Positions 27,239 to 35,500 of a stretch of DNA of 43,097 nucleotides are shown here, piece by piece. Position 1 is the first letter of the stretch, and every line of letters begins with the position of its first letter. Under the pieces are notes generated by a model. It saw only the letters and a list, made by a program, of their open reading frames with translations. It searched no databases and was not told the origin of the DNA. The stretch comes from Lentzea indica (lineage in GTDB: Bacteria > Actinomycetota > Actinomycetes > Mycobacteriales > Pseudonocardiaceae), in assembly GCF_012184385.1 (NCBI RefSeq), contig NZ_VSRL01000055.1:1-43097 (forward strand), given 5' to 3'. The position numbers and the translations under genes are program-made.

Positions 27239-28178
27239 TCAGGCCTCGGACTGCTCGTTGAGCTTGGTGCGGAGGCGCAGGACGGCGCGGGTGTGCAGCT
27301 GGCAGACCCTGGACTCGGTGACGCCGAGGACCTTGCCGATCTCGGCGAGGGTCAGGTTCTCGAAGTAGTAGAGGGTCACGACCACGCGGTCGCGCTCGGC
27401 CAGCTGGGCTATCGCGTCGGCCAGCTGACGACGGCTGTCCAGGTCGACGAGGCTGGCCACCGGGTCTTCCGCTGCGTCGTCGGGCAACGACGCTGGTGAG
27501 CTGGAGCTGGCCGTAGAGCTCACGCAGTTCGGCCAGGCCGATCTTGAGCTCTGCGGCGAGCTCGCGGTCGGTGGGCGTGCGCTGCAGCTTGGCGCCGAGG
27601 CGTTCCAGGGCGCGCTCGACGTCGCGGGCGCGGCTGCGGACCGAGCGCGGCACCCAGTCCTGAGAGCGGAGGTCATCGAGGATCGCGCCGCGAATGCGCT
27701 GCATGGCGTAGGTCTCGAACTTGAGGCCGCGTTCCGGCTCGAACTTCTCGATCGCGTCGACCAGGCCGAAGATGCCGGACTGGATCAGGTCGGCCACGTC
27801 CACGTGGGCGGGCAGGCCCGTGCCGACGCGACCTGCGACGTACTTGACCAGCGGCGCGTAGTGCAGCACCAGGCGGTCGCGCTGGCTCTGTTCGCGGGAC
27901 TCTCCGTAGCTGCGCCACAGCGCGACGATGCCGGCCTCGACGTCGTCACCAGACCTGGCATCCGCGCGCGTCACCGCAGTCGGAACGGCCACGGGCGTGC
28001 CGTTGACATGCGTGTTCGCACCGGGCTCGGGGGTCGCCTCGGTGCGCGGCGCGCCGTTCTGACGGTGCCCGTTGCTCGCCTGCTTCGAAACCGGTGCGGG
28101 CACGAGAGGTTCAGGGGGCACGGTCGCCGTACGCGATCCTCCCCCTGGGGCGTCAGGAACGGGGGTGGGTTCGGTCAT
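27239..28178 (-). CDS. whiG: WhiG/FliA-type sigma factor (out of frame in this sequence)
   Basis: Sigma-28 family RNA polymerase subunit that controls sporulation in mycelial actinomycetes. An N-terminal extension of about 75 residues precedes region 2 ([48 protein letters not shown]). Region 3 has [12 protein letters not shown]. The frame then breaks near 27475-27500, and region 4 ([29 protein letters not shown]) is in another frame, ending at 27239. The segment between regions 3 and 4 looks short compared with relatives, so a small deletion rather than a single extra base is possible. The start ATG 28176-28178 lies inside the xerC 3' end. Confidence 0.85.
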
Positions 28179-29130
28179 GGATCGCCTTCAGCCGTTCGAC
28201 AGTGACGTGTGTGTAAAGCTGAGTCGTTGCGAGCGTAGCGTGACCAAGCAGTTCTTGGACGGTGCGCAGGTCCGCTCCTCCTTCCAGCAAATGGGTCGCA
28301 GCGGAGTGGCGCAACCCGTGCGGCCCGATGTCCGGCGCATCCGGTACCACAGCGACGACCTCGTGCACCAGAGTGCGAACGGCCCGCTGGTTCAACCGGC
28401 CACCTCGGGCGCCGAGGAACAAAGCCGGTGGCGAATCCGGTGCTACCAGGGCGTTTCGACCCTCGTCCAGCCACCGCCGCAGCGCTCGCTCGGCCGGCAC
28501 GCCGAACGGCGTGCTGCGCTCGCGCCCACCTTTGCCCAGAACCCGAATCACCCTCAGGGAGTAGTCCACGTCGTCGAGGTCAAGACCACAAAGTTCGGCC
28601 ACGCGGATACCTGTGGCGTACAGCAACTCCACCACGGCCTGATCACGCAGCGCAACCGGATCGCCCTCGGAAGCGCCGGAGGATACGGCGGCCATGGCGT
28701 CCTTCGCCTGGTCCACACGCAACACGGACGGCAACGTCCTGTGTGGTCGCGGAGCCGCGAGCCGAGACCCCGGATCAGCCGCCACATGGCCCGCGCGATG
28801 CGCCCACGCGGTGAACGTGCGCGCGGCAGCAGCCCGCCGCGCAAGCGTCGTGCGGCTGGCGCCCGCAGTGCGTTGTGCGGCAAGCCATGACCGCAAGTTC
28901 GTTAGGTCAACACGTCCGACGTCGGCGTTCTCCGGGATATTCCCCGCGACATGTCCCAGCAACGCCACCGCATCGCCGACGTACGCGCGCACGGTGTGCG
29001 GCGAGAGATCGCGCTCCAACGTCAGGTGCCGTTCGTACTGCCGCAACACGTCCCCAACGGACGCCGGCAGCTTTTCGCGCAGGCGAACCAGATCGACACG
29101 GCGTGTCCGACCATGCGGCGGCGGGGACAT
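28153..29130 (-). CDS. xerC: Tyrosine recombinase XerC
   Basis: Site-specific recombinase that with XerD resolves chromosome dimers at dif. From ATG 29128-29130 it is 325 aa with the N-terminal SAM-like core-binding domain (about 25-115) and the catalytic domain with R176, K200, H271, R274, H297 and nucleophile Y306 (TTQLYTHV). That ATG has no ribosome site, so a start some 12 codons downstream is possible. Its last 26 bases overlap whiG. Matches Rv2894c in gene order. Confidence 0.93.
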   Translation of the reverse strand: MSPPPHGRTRRVDLVRLREKLPASVGDVLRQYERHLTLERDLSPHTVRAYVGDAVALLGHVAGNIPENADVGRVDLTNLRSWLAAQRTAGASRTTLARRAAAARTFTAWAHRAGHVAADPGSRLAAPRPHRTLPSVLRVDQAKDAMAAVSSGASEGDPVALRDQAVVELLYATGIRVAELCGLDLDDVDYSLRVIRVLGKGGRERSTPFGVPAERALRRWLDEGRNALVAPDSPPALFLGARGGRLNQRAVRTLVHEVVAVVPDAPDIGPHGLRHSAATHLLEGGADLRTVQELLGHATLATTQLYTHVTVERLKAIHDRTHPRS

Positions 29131-29191
29131 AGGCCAAGACGCTGCGCCAGTCGAGGCGTTTGGTCAAGTATCGCCACACCCTCGCGCCATT

Positions 29192-29205
29192 TGAGAGCGC
29201 TCTCA
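29192..29205. promoter_or_regulatory. LacI-type 14-bp operator palindrome
   Basis: TGAGAGCGCTCTCA is a perfect palindrome with the central CG typical of LacI-family operators; it differs from the Streptomyces CebR site TGGGAGCGCTCCCA at one symmetric position. It lies between xerC and the 174-aa gene at 29288. No LacI-family gene is in this window. Confidence 0.55.
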
Positions 29206-29287
29206 TGATCGCGAGCGAGATAACGTTTCAACTCCCTGTGACGACCAGGGGTTTGGTGGCACGCACAGATCACCTTTCGGAGTAGCG

Positions 29288-29812
29288 ATGGCAACCAGCA
29301 CGACCGCTCGAACAGCCGATGACCTCGCACGCCGAGTCGTGCGCAAGATCGCTCCCGAGGAGCTGTCCGCGTACGACATCGTCGCCGCCCCGTACCTGGA
29401 GAGCCCCAAGCAGGCAGAACGCAGGCTGCGCCGCGCCCACGACGACCCGCTGGGCTTCGGCCTCGGCGACATCGTCGCGATGGCGACCCCGGTGATCGCC
29501 CTGGTGTCCGGCAGCGTGATCACCGCGGTCTCCGACAGCGTCGGCAAAGCCGTGCGCGACGGCACCACCAGCGCCGTGCGCAAAGCGTGGCGCAAGATCC
29601 GCGGCAAGCAGCCCGAACCGCTCGAACTGCCGTCCACGCCGCTGACCACGGCCCAACTGGCCGAGGTGCGCCAGATCGCCCTGGACCGAGCCCTCTCACT
29701 CGGCATGAAACAGCAGAAGGCCGAAGCCCTCGCCGACGCCGTCATCGCGGCCCTCGTGCTGCGCGACACCGACCCGAACACCGGCGACGACACCACACGC
29801 GAGGCCGGGTGA
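29288..29812 (+). CDS. Uncharacterised 174-aa protein with glycine-rich membrane-like core
   Basis: I do not recognise this family. The ATG is preceded by a good CGGAGT site. The N-terminal third (residues 1-50) is charged and helical, with PEELSAYDIV and SPKQAERRLRRAH. Residues 55-80 (GFGLGDIVAMATPVIALVSG and on) are hydrophobic with small residues, like a membrane helix. A basic stretch AVRKAWRKIRGK and a polar C-terminal helical domain follow. A LacI-like palindrome is 83 bases upstream. It stands alone between xerC and dprA. GC content and codon use look like the neighbours. A membrane-active or membrane-anchored role is possible but unsupported. Confidence 0.8.
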   Translation: MATSTTARTADDLARRVVRKIAPEELSAYDIVAAPYLESPKQAERRLRRAHDDPLGFGLGDIVAMATPVIALVSGSVITAVSDSVGKAVRDGTTSAVRKAWRKIRGKQPEPLELPSTPLTTAQLAEVRQIALDRALSLGMKQQKAEALADAVIAALVLRDTDPNTGDDTTREAG

Positions 29813-29998
29813 CGCCTCCAGATGACGGAAGCGAAGCCGCAGGTCAACCCGTCTCACGAAAGCGAGCAAACGCGCTCAGTCGTCCGCACCGCTCAACCAG
29901 GCGCGAGCGAGAAACTCACGTTGACACGAACCTAACTGTCCATAGTGGACGCGGAAGACGTGGAGGTCATGCCCCACCACGCCCTCCGCGGCAGCTGA

Positions 29999-31138
29999 TC
30001 ACCGCACCTCCAGCTTCTGCCAGCCCTCGTCAACCTGCAGAGCCAGCCCAGCGAGCTCCAACTCGGGCAACAACGCCCGAACCCGCTCCAACGGCACCCC
30101 GGACTCAACCGACACGACGTCGTCGCTGACCCCGCACCGCCTCCCCAAGGCCTCGTACACCCGCATGGCCTCCCCCTGCGGCGCCCCGAGCTCGCTCTCC
30201 TTCTCGATGGGCTCGGTGGCCAGGTCGTCCCCGAACCGCCCCACCGACTCCACGATCTCGGCCACCGAACTCACCGACACCGCCTGCCCGTCCCGCAACA
30301 ACTCGTGACACCCGACCGAACTGGCCGACGTGACAGGCCCCGGCACCACCATCAACGGCCGCCCCAGCGCAAGCGTGATCGCAGCCGTGTTCTTGGCCCC
30401 ACTACGCCTCCCTGCCTCCACAACAACAGTGCCGCCGCCCAACGCCGCAATGAGCCGGTTGCGCGTGAGAAACCGATGCCGAGCGGGCGTCACACCAGGC
30501 GGATACTCGCTGACGATCACCCCTTCCCGCGCGATCTTGGCCAGCAACCCCTGATGCCCCGCGGGATAGGCGAAGTCCACCCCGCACGCCAACACCGCGA
30601 CAGTCAGCCCACCAGCCCCAAGCGCGCCCCGGTGAGCAGCACCGTCAATCCCATACGCCGCACCGGAGACAACAGTCACCCCGGCCTGCGCCAAGCCGTA
30701 CGCGAACTCGCCGGCAACGTGCTCGCCATACCCGCTGGCCGCGCGCGACCCCACGATCGCCACAGCCTTGTCTGTCGCCTCTGCAAGGTCGTGCGGCCCA
30801 CGGACCCAAAGCGCAAGCGGCTCCCCTCCACACCGCTGCGCGGCCACACCCCCAAGCGCGACGAACGGCCACCGCGGCCACTCGTCGTCCTCCGGGATGA
30901 CCAACCGCCCACCGATCTTGGTGAGGCGCTCGATGTCTTCGTGGGCACGCTCCTCGGCCCGGCGAGCAGAAGTCTGACTGGCGACGGACGGCGACACCTC
31001 GCCTGCGCGGACGAGCTTCGCGGCCTCGACCGGACCGACCTCAGCGACCAGCGCCGCGAGCGCCGCAGGGTAGGGCTCGGCCACACGGGAGAGGTAAGCC
31101 CTGGCCAGCCGGACGGCATCGGTCGGTGGCGCGGTCAC
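29999..31138 (-). CDS. dprA: DNA processing protein DprA
   Basis: Loads RecA on incoming single-stranded DNA during transformation; widespread also in non-competent actinobacteria. The Rossmann-like core has AIVGSRAASGYGEH, SGAAYGIDGAAHRGAL, SEYPPG, RNRLIAAL and RRSGAKNTA. A C-terminal winged-helix domain is present (about 300-379). I chose GTG 31136-31138 (MTAPPTDAVRLARAYLSRV), close to other DprA N-termini; in-frame GTGs at 31145-31153 are alternatives. The frame is open to 31612, but that part is a repeat array and is not coding in my view. Confidence 0.93.
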   Translation of the reverse strand: MTAPPTDAVRLARAYLSRVAEPYPAALAALVAEVGPVEAAKLVRAGEVSPSVASQTSARRAEERAHEDIERLTKIGGRLVIPEDDEWPRWPFVALGGVAAQRCGGEPLALWVRGPHDLAEATDKAVAIVGSRAASGYGEHVAGEFAYGLAQAGVTVVSGAAYGIDGAAHRGALGAGGLTVAVLACGVDFAYPAGHQGLLAKIAREGVIVSEYPPGVTPARHRFLTRNRLIAALGGGTVVVEAGRRSGAKNTAAITLALGRPLMVVPGPVTSASSVGCHELLRDGQAVSVSSVAEIVESVGRFGDDLATEPIEKESELGAPQGEAMRVYEALGRRCGVSDDVVSVESGVPLERVRALLPELELAGLALQVDEGWQKLEVR

Positions 31139-31498
31139 CGGAACCACCACCACGGCAGCCAGCGATGCCAGGGGCCGGGCCGCCAGTGGCTCGGCGGGCT
31201 GACGCCTGAGGAACGCCTTCGGACTGTGCACGGCAGCTGCAGAAGTGCGGGAACGGCTGACGCCGCGGAGGTCGCGGCGGCCGGGACGAGGAGTGGGGTC
31301 ATGGTCGGGCTCCTGTTCGAGAGGGAGGTCGGGGTGAGCGGGCCGCCCGCTGGGGATGGGGCGAGCGACCCGCTCGGGAACCGGACGCGAGCCGAGGCTC
31401 GAGGCACTGCGTCCGGCGGCTTGGATGCCGCAATTGGGATGGGTGCCGGGCGCGGAGTGGGAGTAGGGCTCCGCGCCCGGCGGCTTCGGGACCGGCGG

Positions 31499-31585
31499 TC
31501 CAGGGCCTGTCGGGTCCAGGGCCTGTCGGGTCCAGGGCCTGTCGGGTCCAGGGCCTGTCGGGTCCAGGGCCTGTCGGATCCAGGG
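31499..31585. repeat. 16-bp tandem repeat, five copies plus a partial
   Basis: The unit TCCAGGGCCTGTCGGG occurs head to tail from 31499; copies end at 31514, 31530, 31546, 31562 and 31578, the fifth ending in A instead of G, then a 7-base partial copy. Near-perfect identity suggests recent slippage, so copy number may differ between strains or be misassembled. It separates the first and second module clusters. Confidence 0.9.
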
Positions 31586-31720
31586 ACAGCGCCCGCTCGA
31601 CCTGAGCCGCACACCGAGCCGAGGCTCGAGGCACTGCGTCCGGCGGCTCGGGTGCCGCGGTTGGGATGGGTGCCGGGCGCAGAGTGGGAGTGGGCTCCGC
31701 GCCCGGCAGCTTTGAGCGGG

Positions 31721-31780
31721 CTCAGGTCGAGTCGGGTCGGCTCAGGTCGAGTCGAGTCGGGTCGGATCGCGTCAGGTCGG
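31721..31780. repeat. 20-bp tandem repeat
   Basis: 31721-31740 and 31741-31760 are 20-base units that differ at one position; a degenerate third unit runs to 31780. They lie directly after the second type-O hairpin of the module array. Confidence 0.75.
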
Positions 31781-32338
31781 CTCGGTCGGGCTCAGCGACG
31801 GTTGGACTTGAGGACGGTTGGGGCTCAGGAACAGCTGGGTTAGGTCGCAGGTGTGGCTCTCGCCCTGGCTGAGCGAGCGGCGATCCGGGTCCGGTCCCGG
31901 GGTGGCGACGGGCGGTTGAGGTGAGCGGGCGCCGCTGGGGGTGTGGGCGAGCGCCCGCTCGACCGGGGCCGGGCGCGGAGTCGGGGCTTGGGTGCTCCGC
32001 GCCCAGCTGCTTGGGGACGGTTGTGTTCAGTTGGATTGCGGTGCGAGGGGTGAGCGGGGCGCCTGTCAAGGGGTGAACTGGCGCCCCGCTCGGCCGGAAG
32101 CAGGCACGGAGGACAGGACCGGGCCTGCGTCCGGCGGTCTTGAGCGGTCTGGCCGGGCTGCTGGTGAGCTGATGCCGGCGCGTTGGCCGCGGTTTAGTCG
32201 AGAACTCGTCGGTTGGTGGCGGTCGAGCGCACCGCAGGCCGGTTGCCTACCGGCCGGTTGGTGCCGTCGGGTGGGCACCAGCCGGTTGGCAGCCGGTGGG
32301 CGCCAGCGGGTCTGCAGTGCCTATGCCGGGAGTTGGGG

Positions 32339-33859
32339 TTAGGGCGCGCGACGTTCTCGGAAGTGGAGGGCTGCGGCTACGTGGTCGGCGGTGGGGCGGT
32401 CGGACTCGGCCAGGTCGGCCAGGGTCCAGGCGACTCGTAGGCAGCGGTCGGCTCCTCGGCCTGTTAAGGCGCCGGTGGCCAGGGCTCGGTCCAGTAGTGC
32501 TGTGGTTTGGCGCGGTAGGGCGAACTCGCGGCGTAGGGCTGGGCCTGGCACTACGGCGTTGGTGGGCCAGGTGTGGCCGTGGGCGGACCAGCGGGTGGCG
32601 GCTCGCGATCTGGCTTTGAGGACGCGTTCGCGGACTACGGCTGTTGGTTCTGGTGGGGTGGCGTCGGCGTTGGACATGGCTGTCGTCGCTCTCATGCGGA
32701 CGCGGAGGTCCACGCGGTCCAGCAGGGGGCCGGAGAGGCGGGACTGGTAGCGGCGGCGGACTGTGGTGGTGCAGATGCAGTCGATTTCCTTCGGCGGGGC
32801 GCAGGGGCACGGGTTGGTGGCGAGGATCAGCTGGAAGCGGGCCGGGTAGCGGGCTATGCCGTCTCGGCGGGGGATGCGGACTTCGCCGTCTTCCAGGGCC
32901 GTGCGGAGGGTGTCGATCGTTTTCTGGCCGAACTCGCAGGCCTCGTCGAGGAAGAGCACGCCCTTGTGGGCTCGGGAGGCTGCGCCCGGCTTCGCCATCC
33001 CGCTGCCGCCGCCGATCAGGGCCGCGATCGACGTCGTGTGGTGGACGTTCACGAACGGCGGGCTGGCCACCAGTGGATAGTCGGACGAGAGGACGCCGGC
33101 TACCGAGTGGACCGCGGTCACGGCCAGGGCGTCCTGGCGCGTCAGCGGTGGGAGCAGGCCTGGCAGGCGTTCGGCGAGCATCGTCTTGCCGGTGCCCGGT
33201 GGGCCCGTCAAAAGCAGGTGGTGGGCGCCGGCCGCGGCTACTTCCAGGGCCCAGCGGGCTTCCGGTTGGCCCACCACGTCGGCCAGGTCCGGAAGTTCGC
33301 CGAGCGGTGGGTCCTCCGCCTCCGGTGGAGGTTGCAGCGTCACGCCCTCGGCGCGCAGCCAGGAGAGGACCTCGGAGAGGGTCAGGGCGCCGTGGACCTC
33401 CACGCCGTCGACCAGAGCCGCCTCTGGCAGGACGTCCACCGGGACGATGGCCGTGGTGAGGCCCGCGCGGCGGGCTGCCAGCAATGCGGGGAGAACCCCT
33501 CGGACCCGGCGCACTCGGCCGTCCAGGGCCAGTTCGCCCAGCAGCACGGTGGTGGCCAGGCGCTCGCACGGGATCGAGCCGGCGGCGGCCAGGGTGGCGC
33601 AGGCGATCGCCAGGTCGTAGCTGCTGCCGCCCTTGGGCAGGTTCGCAGGGGACAGGCCCAGGACGATGCGCTGCTTCGGCCACTCCTCCTTGCTGTTGCG
33701 GACAGCGGCCTTCACCCGCTCCTTCGACTCGTGCAAAGAAGCATCGGGAAGCCCGAGGAGATGGGTACGGGGCTGGCCCACACCCACGTCGGCCTCGATC
33801 TCGACCGCCAGGCCGTCGACGCCGTAGAGGGCGACGGACCACGCCTGCGCCAGGCCCAT
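32339..33859 (-). CDS. yifB: YifB/ComM-like AAA+ ATPase (Mg-chelatase family)
   Basis: Hexameric helicase-like ATPase of the ComM/YifB group; ComM promotes branch migration during transformation, which fits the neighbouring dprA. The 506-aa protein has the N-terminal ChlI/Lon-like domain (1-175), Walker A GPPGTGKT with K225, Walker B LFLDEACEF and the C-terminal Mg-chelatase domain with TNPCPCAPP. ATG 33857-33859 follows the yraN stop by one base. Confidence 0.95.
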   Translation of the reverse strand: MGLAQAWSVALYGVDGLAVEIEADVGVGQPRTHLLGLPDASLHESKERVKAAVRNSKEEWPKQRIVLGLSPANLPKGGSSYDLAIACATLAAAGSIPCERLATTVLLGELALDGRVRRVRGVLPALLAARRAGLTTAIVPVDVLPEAALVDGVEVHGALTLSEVLSWLRAEGVTLQPPPEAEDPPLGELPDLADVVGQPEARWALEVAAAGAHHLLLTGPPGTGKTMLAERLPGLLPPLTRQDALAVTAVHSVAGVLSSDYPLVASPPFVNVHHTTSIAALIGGGSGMAKPGAASRAHKGVLFLDEACEFGQKTIDTLRTALEDGEVRIPRRDGIARYPARFQLILATNPCPCAPPKEIDCICTTTVRRRYQSRLSGPLLDRVDLRVRMRATTAMSNADATPPEPTAVVRERVLKARSRAATRWSAHGHTWPTNAVVPGPALRREFALPRQTTALLDRALATGALTGRGADRCLRVAWTLADLAESDRPTADHVAAALHFRERRAP

Positions 33860-33860
33860 G

Positions 33861-34235
33861 TCAGGCTCCCCGCAGGTGTTGCAGGCGTGCTTCGCCGTCA
33901 GCGGGCCAGGTGACCGAGATCAGGTCGACGCGGACGTTGCACCAGCCGACGCCGTGCGCGGCCAGCCAGCGCAGGGCTGTTCGGCGAAGGCGGGACAGCT
34001 TGCGTTCGTCCACGGCCTCGTCCGGCCGGCCCCAGACGGGGCCGGACCTGGTCTTGACCTCGCAGACGACCAGACGGTCGCCTTCCACGGCCACGACGTC
34101 GAGCTCGCCGTCCCGGCACGCCCAGTTCCTCGACAGGACCACCAGGCCCTGCCCCTCCAGGTACCTGCACGCCAGGTCTTCGCCCTGCCGGCCCAGCTCC
34201 TGCTGCCTGGTCTCGACCAGTGCCTGTGCCACCAC
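33861..34235 (-). CDS. yraN: YraN family (UPF0102) endonuclease-like protein
   Basis: A 124-aa protein of the PD-(D/E)XK nuclease-like fold. Motifs: GRQGEDLACRYL, then RDGELDVVAVEGDRLVVCEVKTRS, with the acidic and EVK residues of the active site. GTG 34233-34235 (or the next GTG) has a GGGAGG site upstream. Function is not established; it is commonly next to dprA, yifB and rnhB. Confidence 0.92.
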   Translation of the reverse strand: MVAQALVETRQQELGRQGEDLACRYLEGQGLVVLSRNWACRDGELDVVAVEGDRLVVCEVKTRSGPVWGRPDEAVDERKLSRLRRTALRWLAAHGVGWCNVRVDLISVTWPADGEARLQHLRGA

Positions 34236-34311
34236 TGCCTCGCCTCCCTGCGGGTCGTTGGGTACGACCTTGCAGGGTGGGGCGGGGCGGGTGGCGGGGC
34301 TGAGGGGAATC

Positions 34312-34338
34312 TGTGGACAACTCAGCGGCTGTGGACAA
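34312..34338. promoter_or_regulatory. Pair of DnaA-box-like sequences upstream of yraN
   Basis: TGTGGACAA, the reverse complement of the actinobacterial DnaA box TTGTCCACA, occurs at 34312-34320 and 34330-34338 in the same orientation, 18 bases apart, in the 150-base gap between DUF2469 and yraN. The rest of that gap is GC-rich without other recognisable signals. Confidence 0.55.
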
Positions 34339-34385
34339 GTCGGCCGTTGTCGATGTTGAAACGGCGGAATTGTCGGTGGGGTGTG

Positions 34386-34709
34386 CTATGTGGGGAACGG
34401 CCCGCTTTCCGGCAGGCGAAGGTCCGGCTTGTCCAGTTCCTCCACGTTCACGTCCTTGAACGTGATGACACGAACGTTCTTCACGAAGCGCGCCGGGCGG
34501 TACATGTCCCACACCCACGCGTCCGACATGCGCACCTCGAAGTACACCTCGCCGTCGGCGTTGCGCACCTGCACGTCCACCGAGTTGGCCAGGTAAAAAC
34601 GACGTTCGGTCTCCACGACGAACGAGAACTGGCTGACGATGTCGCGGTACTCCTTGTACAGCGACAACTCCATCTCGGTCTCGTACTTCTCGAGATCCTC
34701 TGCACTCAT
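34386..34709 (-). CDS. DUF2469 family protein
   Basis: A 107-aa actinobacterial protein matching Rv2901c in length and place, always beside rnhB. It starts SAEDLEKYETEMELSLYKEY, has YRDIVSQFSFVVETERRFYL and ends in an acidic C-terminus. No catalytic residues are evident; function unknown. ATG 34707-34709 shares one base with the rnhB stop (TAATG), so translation is coupled. Confidence 0.95.
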   Translation of the reverse strand: MSAEDLEKYETEMELSLYKEYRDIVSQFSFVVETERRFYLANSVDVQVRNADGEVYFEVRMSDAWVWDMYRPARFVKNVRVITFKDVNVEELDKPDLRLPESGPFPT

Positions 34710-35500
34710 TACGCCTCCGCGCGGGTCATCTGCTCCGCGCCCTCACTCGTCGCGAGCTCCCCGGCGTCGGCCGGGGTTGCATCATTCTGGACCACGGCCG
34801 TCACGGTCGTGCCGCGCGCCACCTTGTGCGGCGCGGCGAGCCCGTGCTTCGCAGCCGCCGCTGCCACATTTACATACGACCAGCGATGCTCCGCACACGG
34901 CCCGTACTCCATCAACGCTGCCGTGTGCTCCGGTGTGCAGTAGCCCTTGTGCACGTTGAACCCGTACTCGGGGTGCTGCGAGTGCAGATCGGCCATGATC
35001 CGGTCCCGCGTGACCTTGGCCAGCACAGACGCCGCCGCCACGCACGCGGCGGCCTGGTCGCCCTTGAGCACCGCCACGTTCGGCGCGGGCATCCCCGGCA
35101 CCTTGAAGCCGTCGGTCAGCACGTACCCAGGATGCGTCGACATCTGCGCCACCGCGCGCCGCATGCCCTCGATGTTCATGACGTGAATGCCCAGCCAGTC
35201 GACCTCTGCCGGCGACACGACGATCACCGAGTGATCCACGGCACGCTTCAGCACCAGGTCGTACATCCGATCGCGCGCCAAAGCCGTCATCAGCTTCGAG
35301 TCGTTCAGGCCCTCGAACCGCGCCGAGTCGCCCGGCCGCAGCACGCACGCCGCGATCACCAGCGGACCGGCGCAGGCACCACGCCCGGCCTCGTCGACAC
35401 CGGCGACAGGGCCCAGCCCCCGGCGCTCCAGCGTGCCCTGCAACGCCCAGTTCCCCGCCGAGCCCCGCACCACCGCGCGAGGCGGCATCAGCATCGTCAT
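34709..35500 (-). CDS. rnhB: Ribonuclease HII
   Basis: Removes ribonucleotides from DNA, 263 aa. Active-site acids D36-E37 in GVDEAGRG, LNDSKLM, and a later aspartate in VLTDGFKV. The signature KGDQAAACVAAASVLAKVTRD is intact. ATG 35498-35500 overlaps the lepB stop (ATGA); in-frame ATGs at 35494 and 35488 are alternatives. A C-terminal Ala-rich extension of about 40 residues is longer than in many homologs. Confidence 0.96.
   Translation of the reverse strand: MTMLMPPRAVVRGSAGNWALQGTLERRGLGPVAGVDEAGRGACAGPLVIAACVLRPGDSARFEGLNDSKLMTALARDRMYDLVLKRAVDHSVIVVSPAEVDWLGIHVMNIEGMRRAVAQMSTHPGYVLTDGFKVPGMPAPNVAVLKGDQAAACVAAASVLAKVTRDRIMADLHSQHPEYGFNVHKGYCTPEHTAALMEYGPCAEHRWSYVNVAAAAAKHGLAAPHKVARGTTVTAVVQNDATPADAGELATSEGAEQMTRAEA

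Larger units (their letters stand above)
31334..32141. repeat. Array of interspersed palindromic modules
   Basis: Three module types recur in the same order. Type M (GTGAGCGGG... ending CGCTCG) starts at 31334, 31921 and 32050 and forms hairpins (31336-31342/31369-31375; 31923-31929/31954-31960; 32053-32063/32080-32090). Type N (GAGCCGAGGCTCGAGGCACT and on) is at 31389 and 31616. Type O, a 10-bp stem hairpin, is at 31448-31478, 31675-31704 and 31971-32004. The block from 31389 to about 31484 recurs at 31616 to about 31710 at close to 90% identity. This resembles a REP/BIME-type array. Confidence 0.75.
31139..32338. other. Gene-free repeat-rich region between yifB and dprA
   Basis: About 1.2 kb with no convincing gene. 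Open frames cross it only because it is GC-rich and periodic. It contains a cluster of hairpin modules in three to four copies, a 16-bp tandem repeat and a 20-bp tandem repeat, listed separately. From 32230 to 32338 there are several GCCGGTTG copies and a GGTGCC/GGCACC hairpin that may terminate yifB transcription. Confidence 0.7.

Noticed and set aside
29813..29998. Short leader-peptide ORF and TTGACA promoter between the 174-aa gene and dprA
   Set aside because: TTGACA at 29921 has no good −10 and the only frame with a ribosome site is nine codons; no gene follows on that strand.
31499..31585. CRISPR array
   Set aside because: Units are directly abutting without spacers and no cas genes are present.
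31154..31612. N-terminal extension of DprA by about 160 residues
   Set aside because: The extension is Pro/Arg-rich with a 16-residue periodicity produced by the 16-bp DNA repeat, and the normal DprA N-terminus starts at about 31138.
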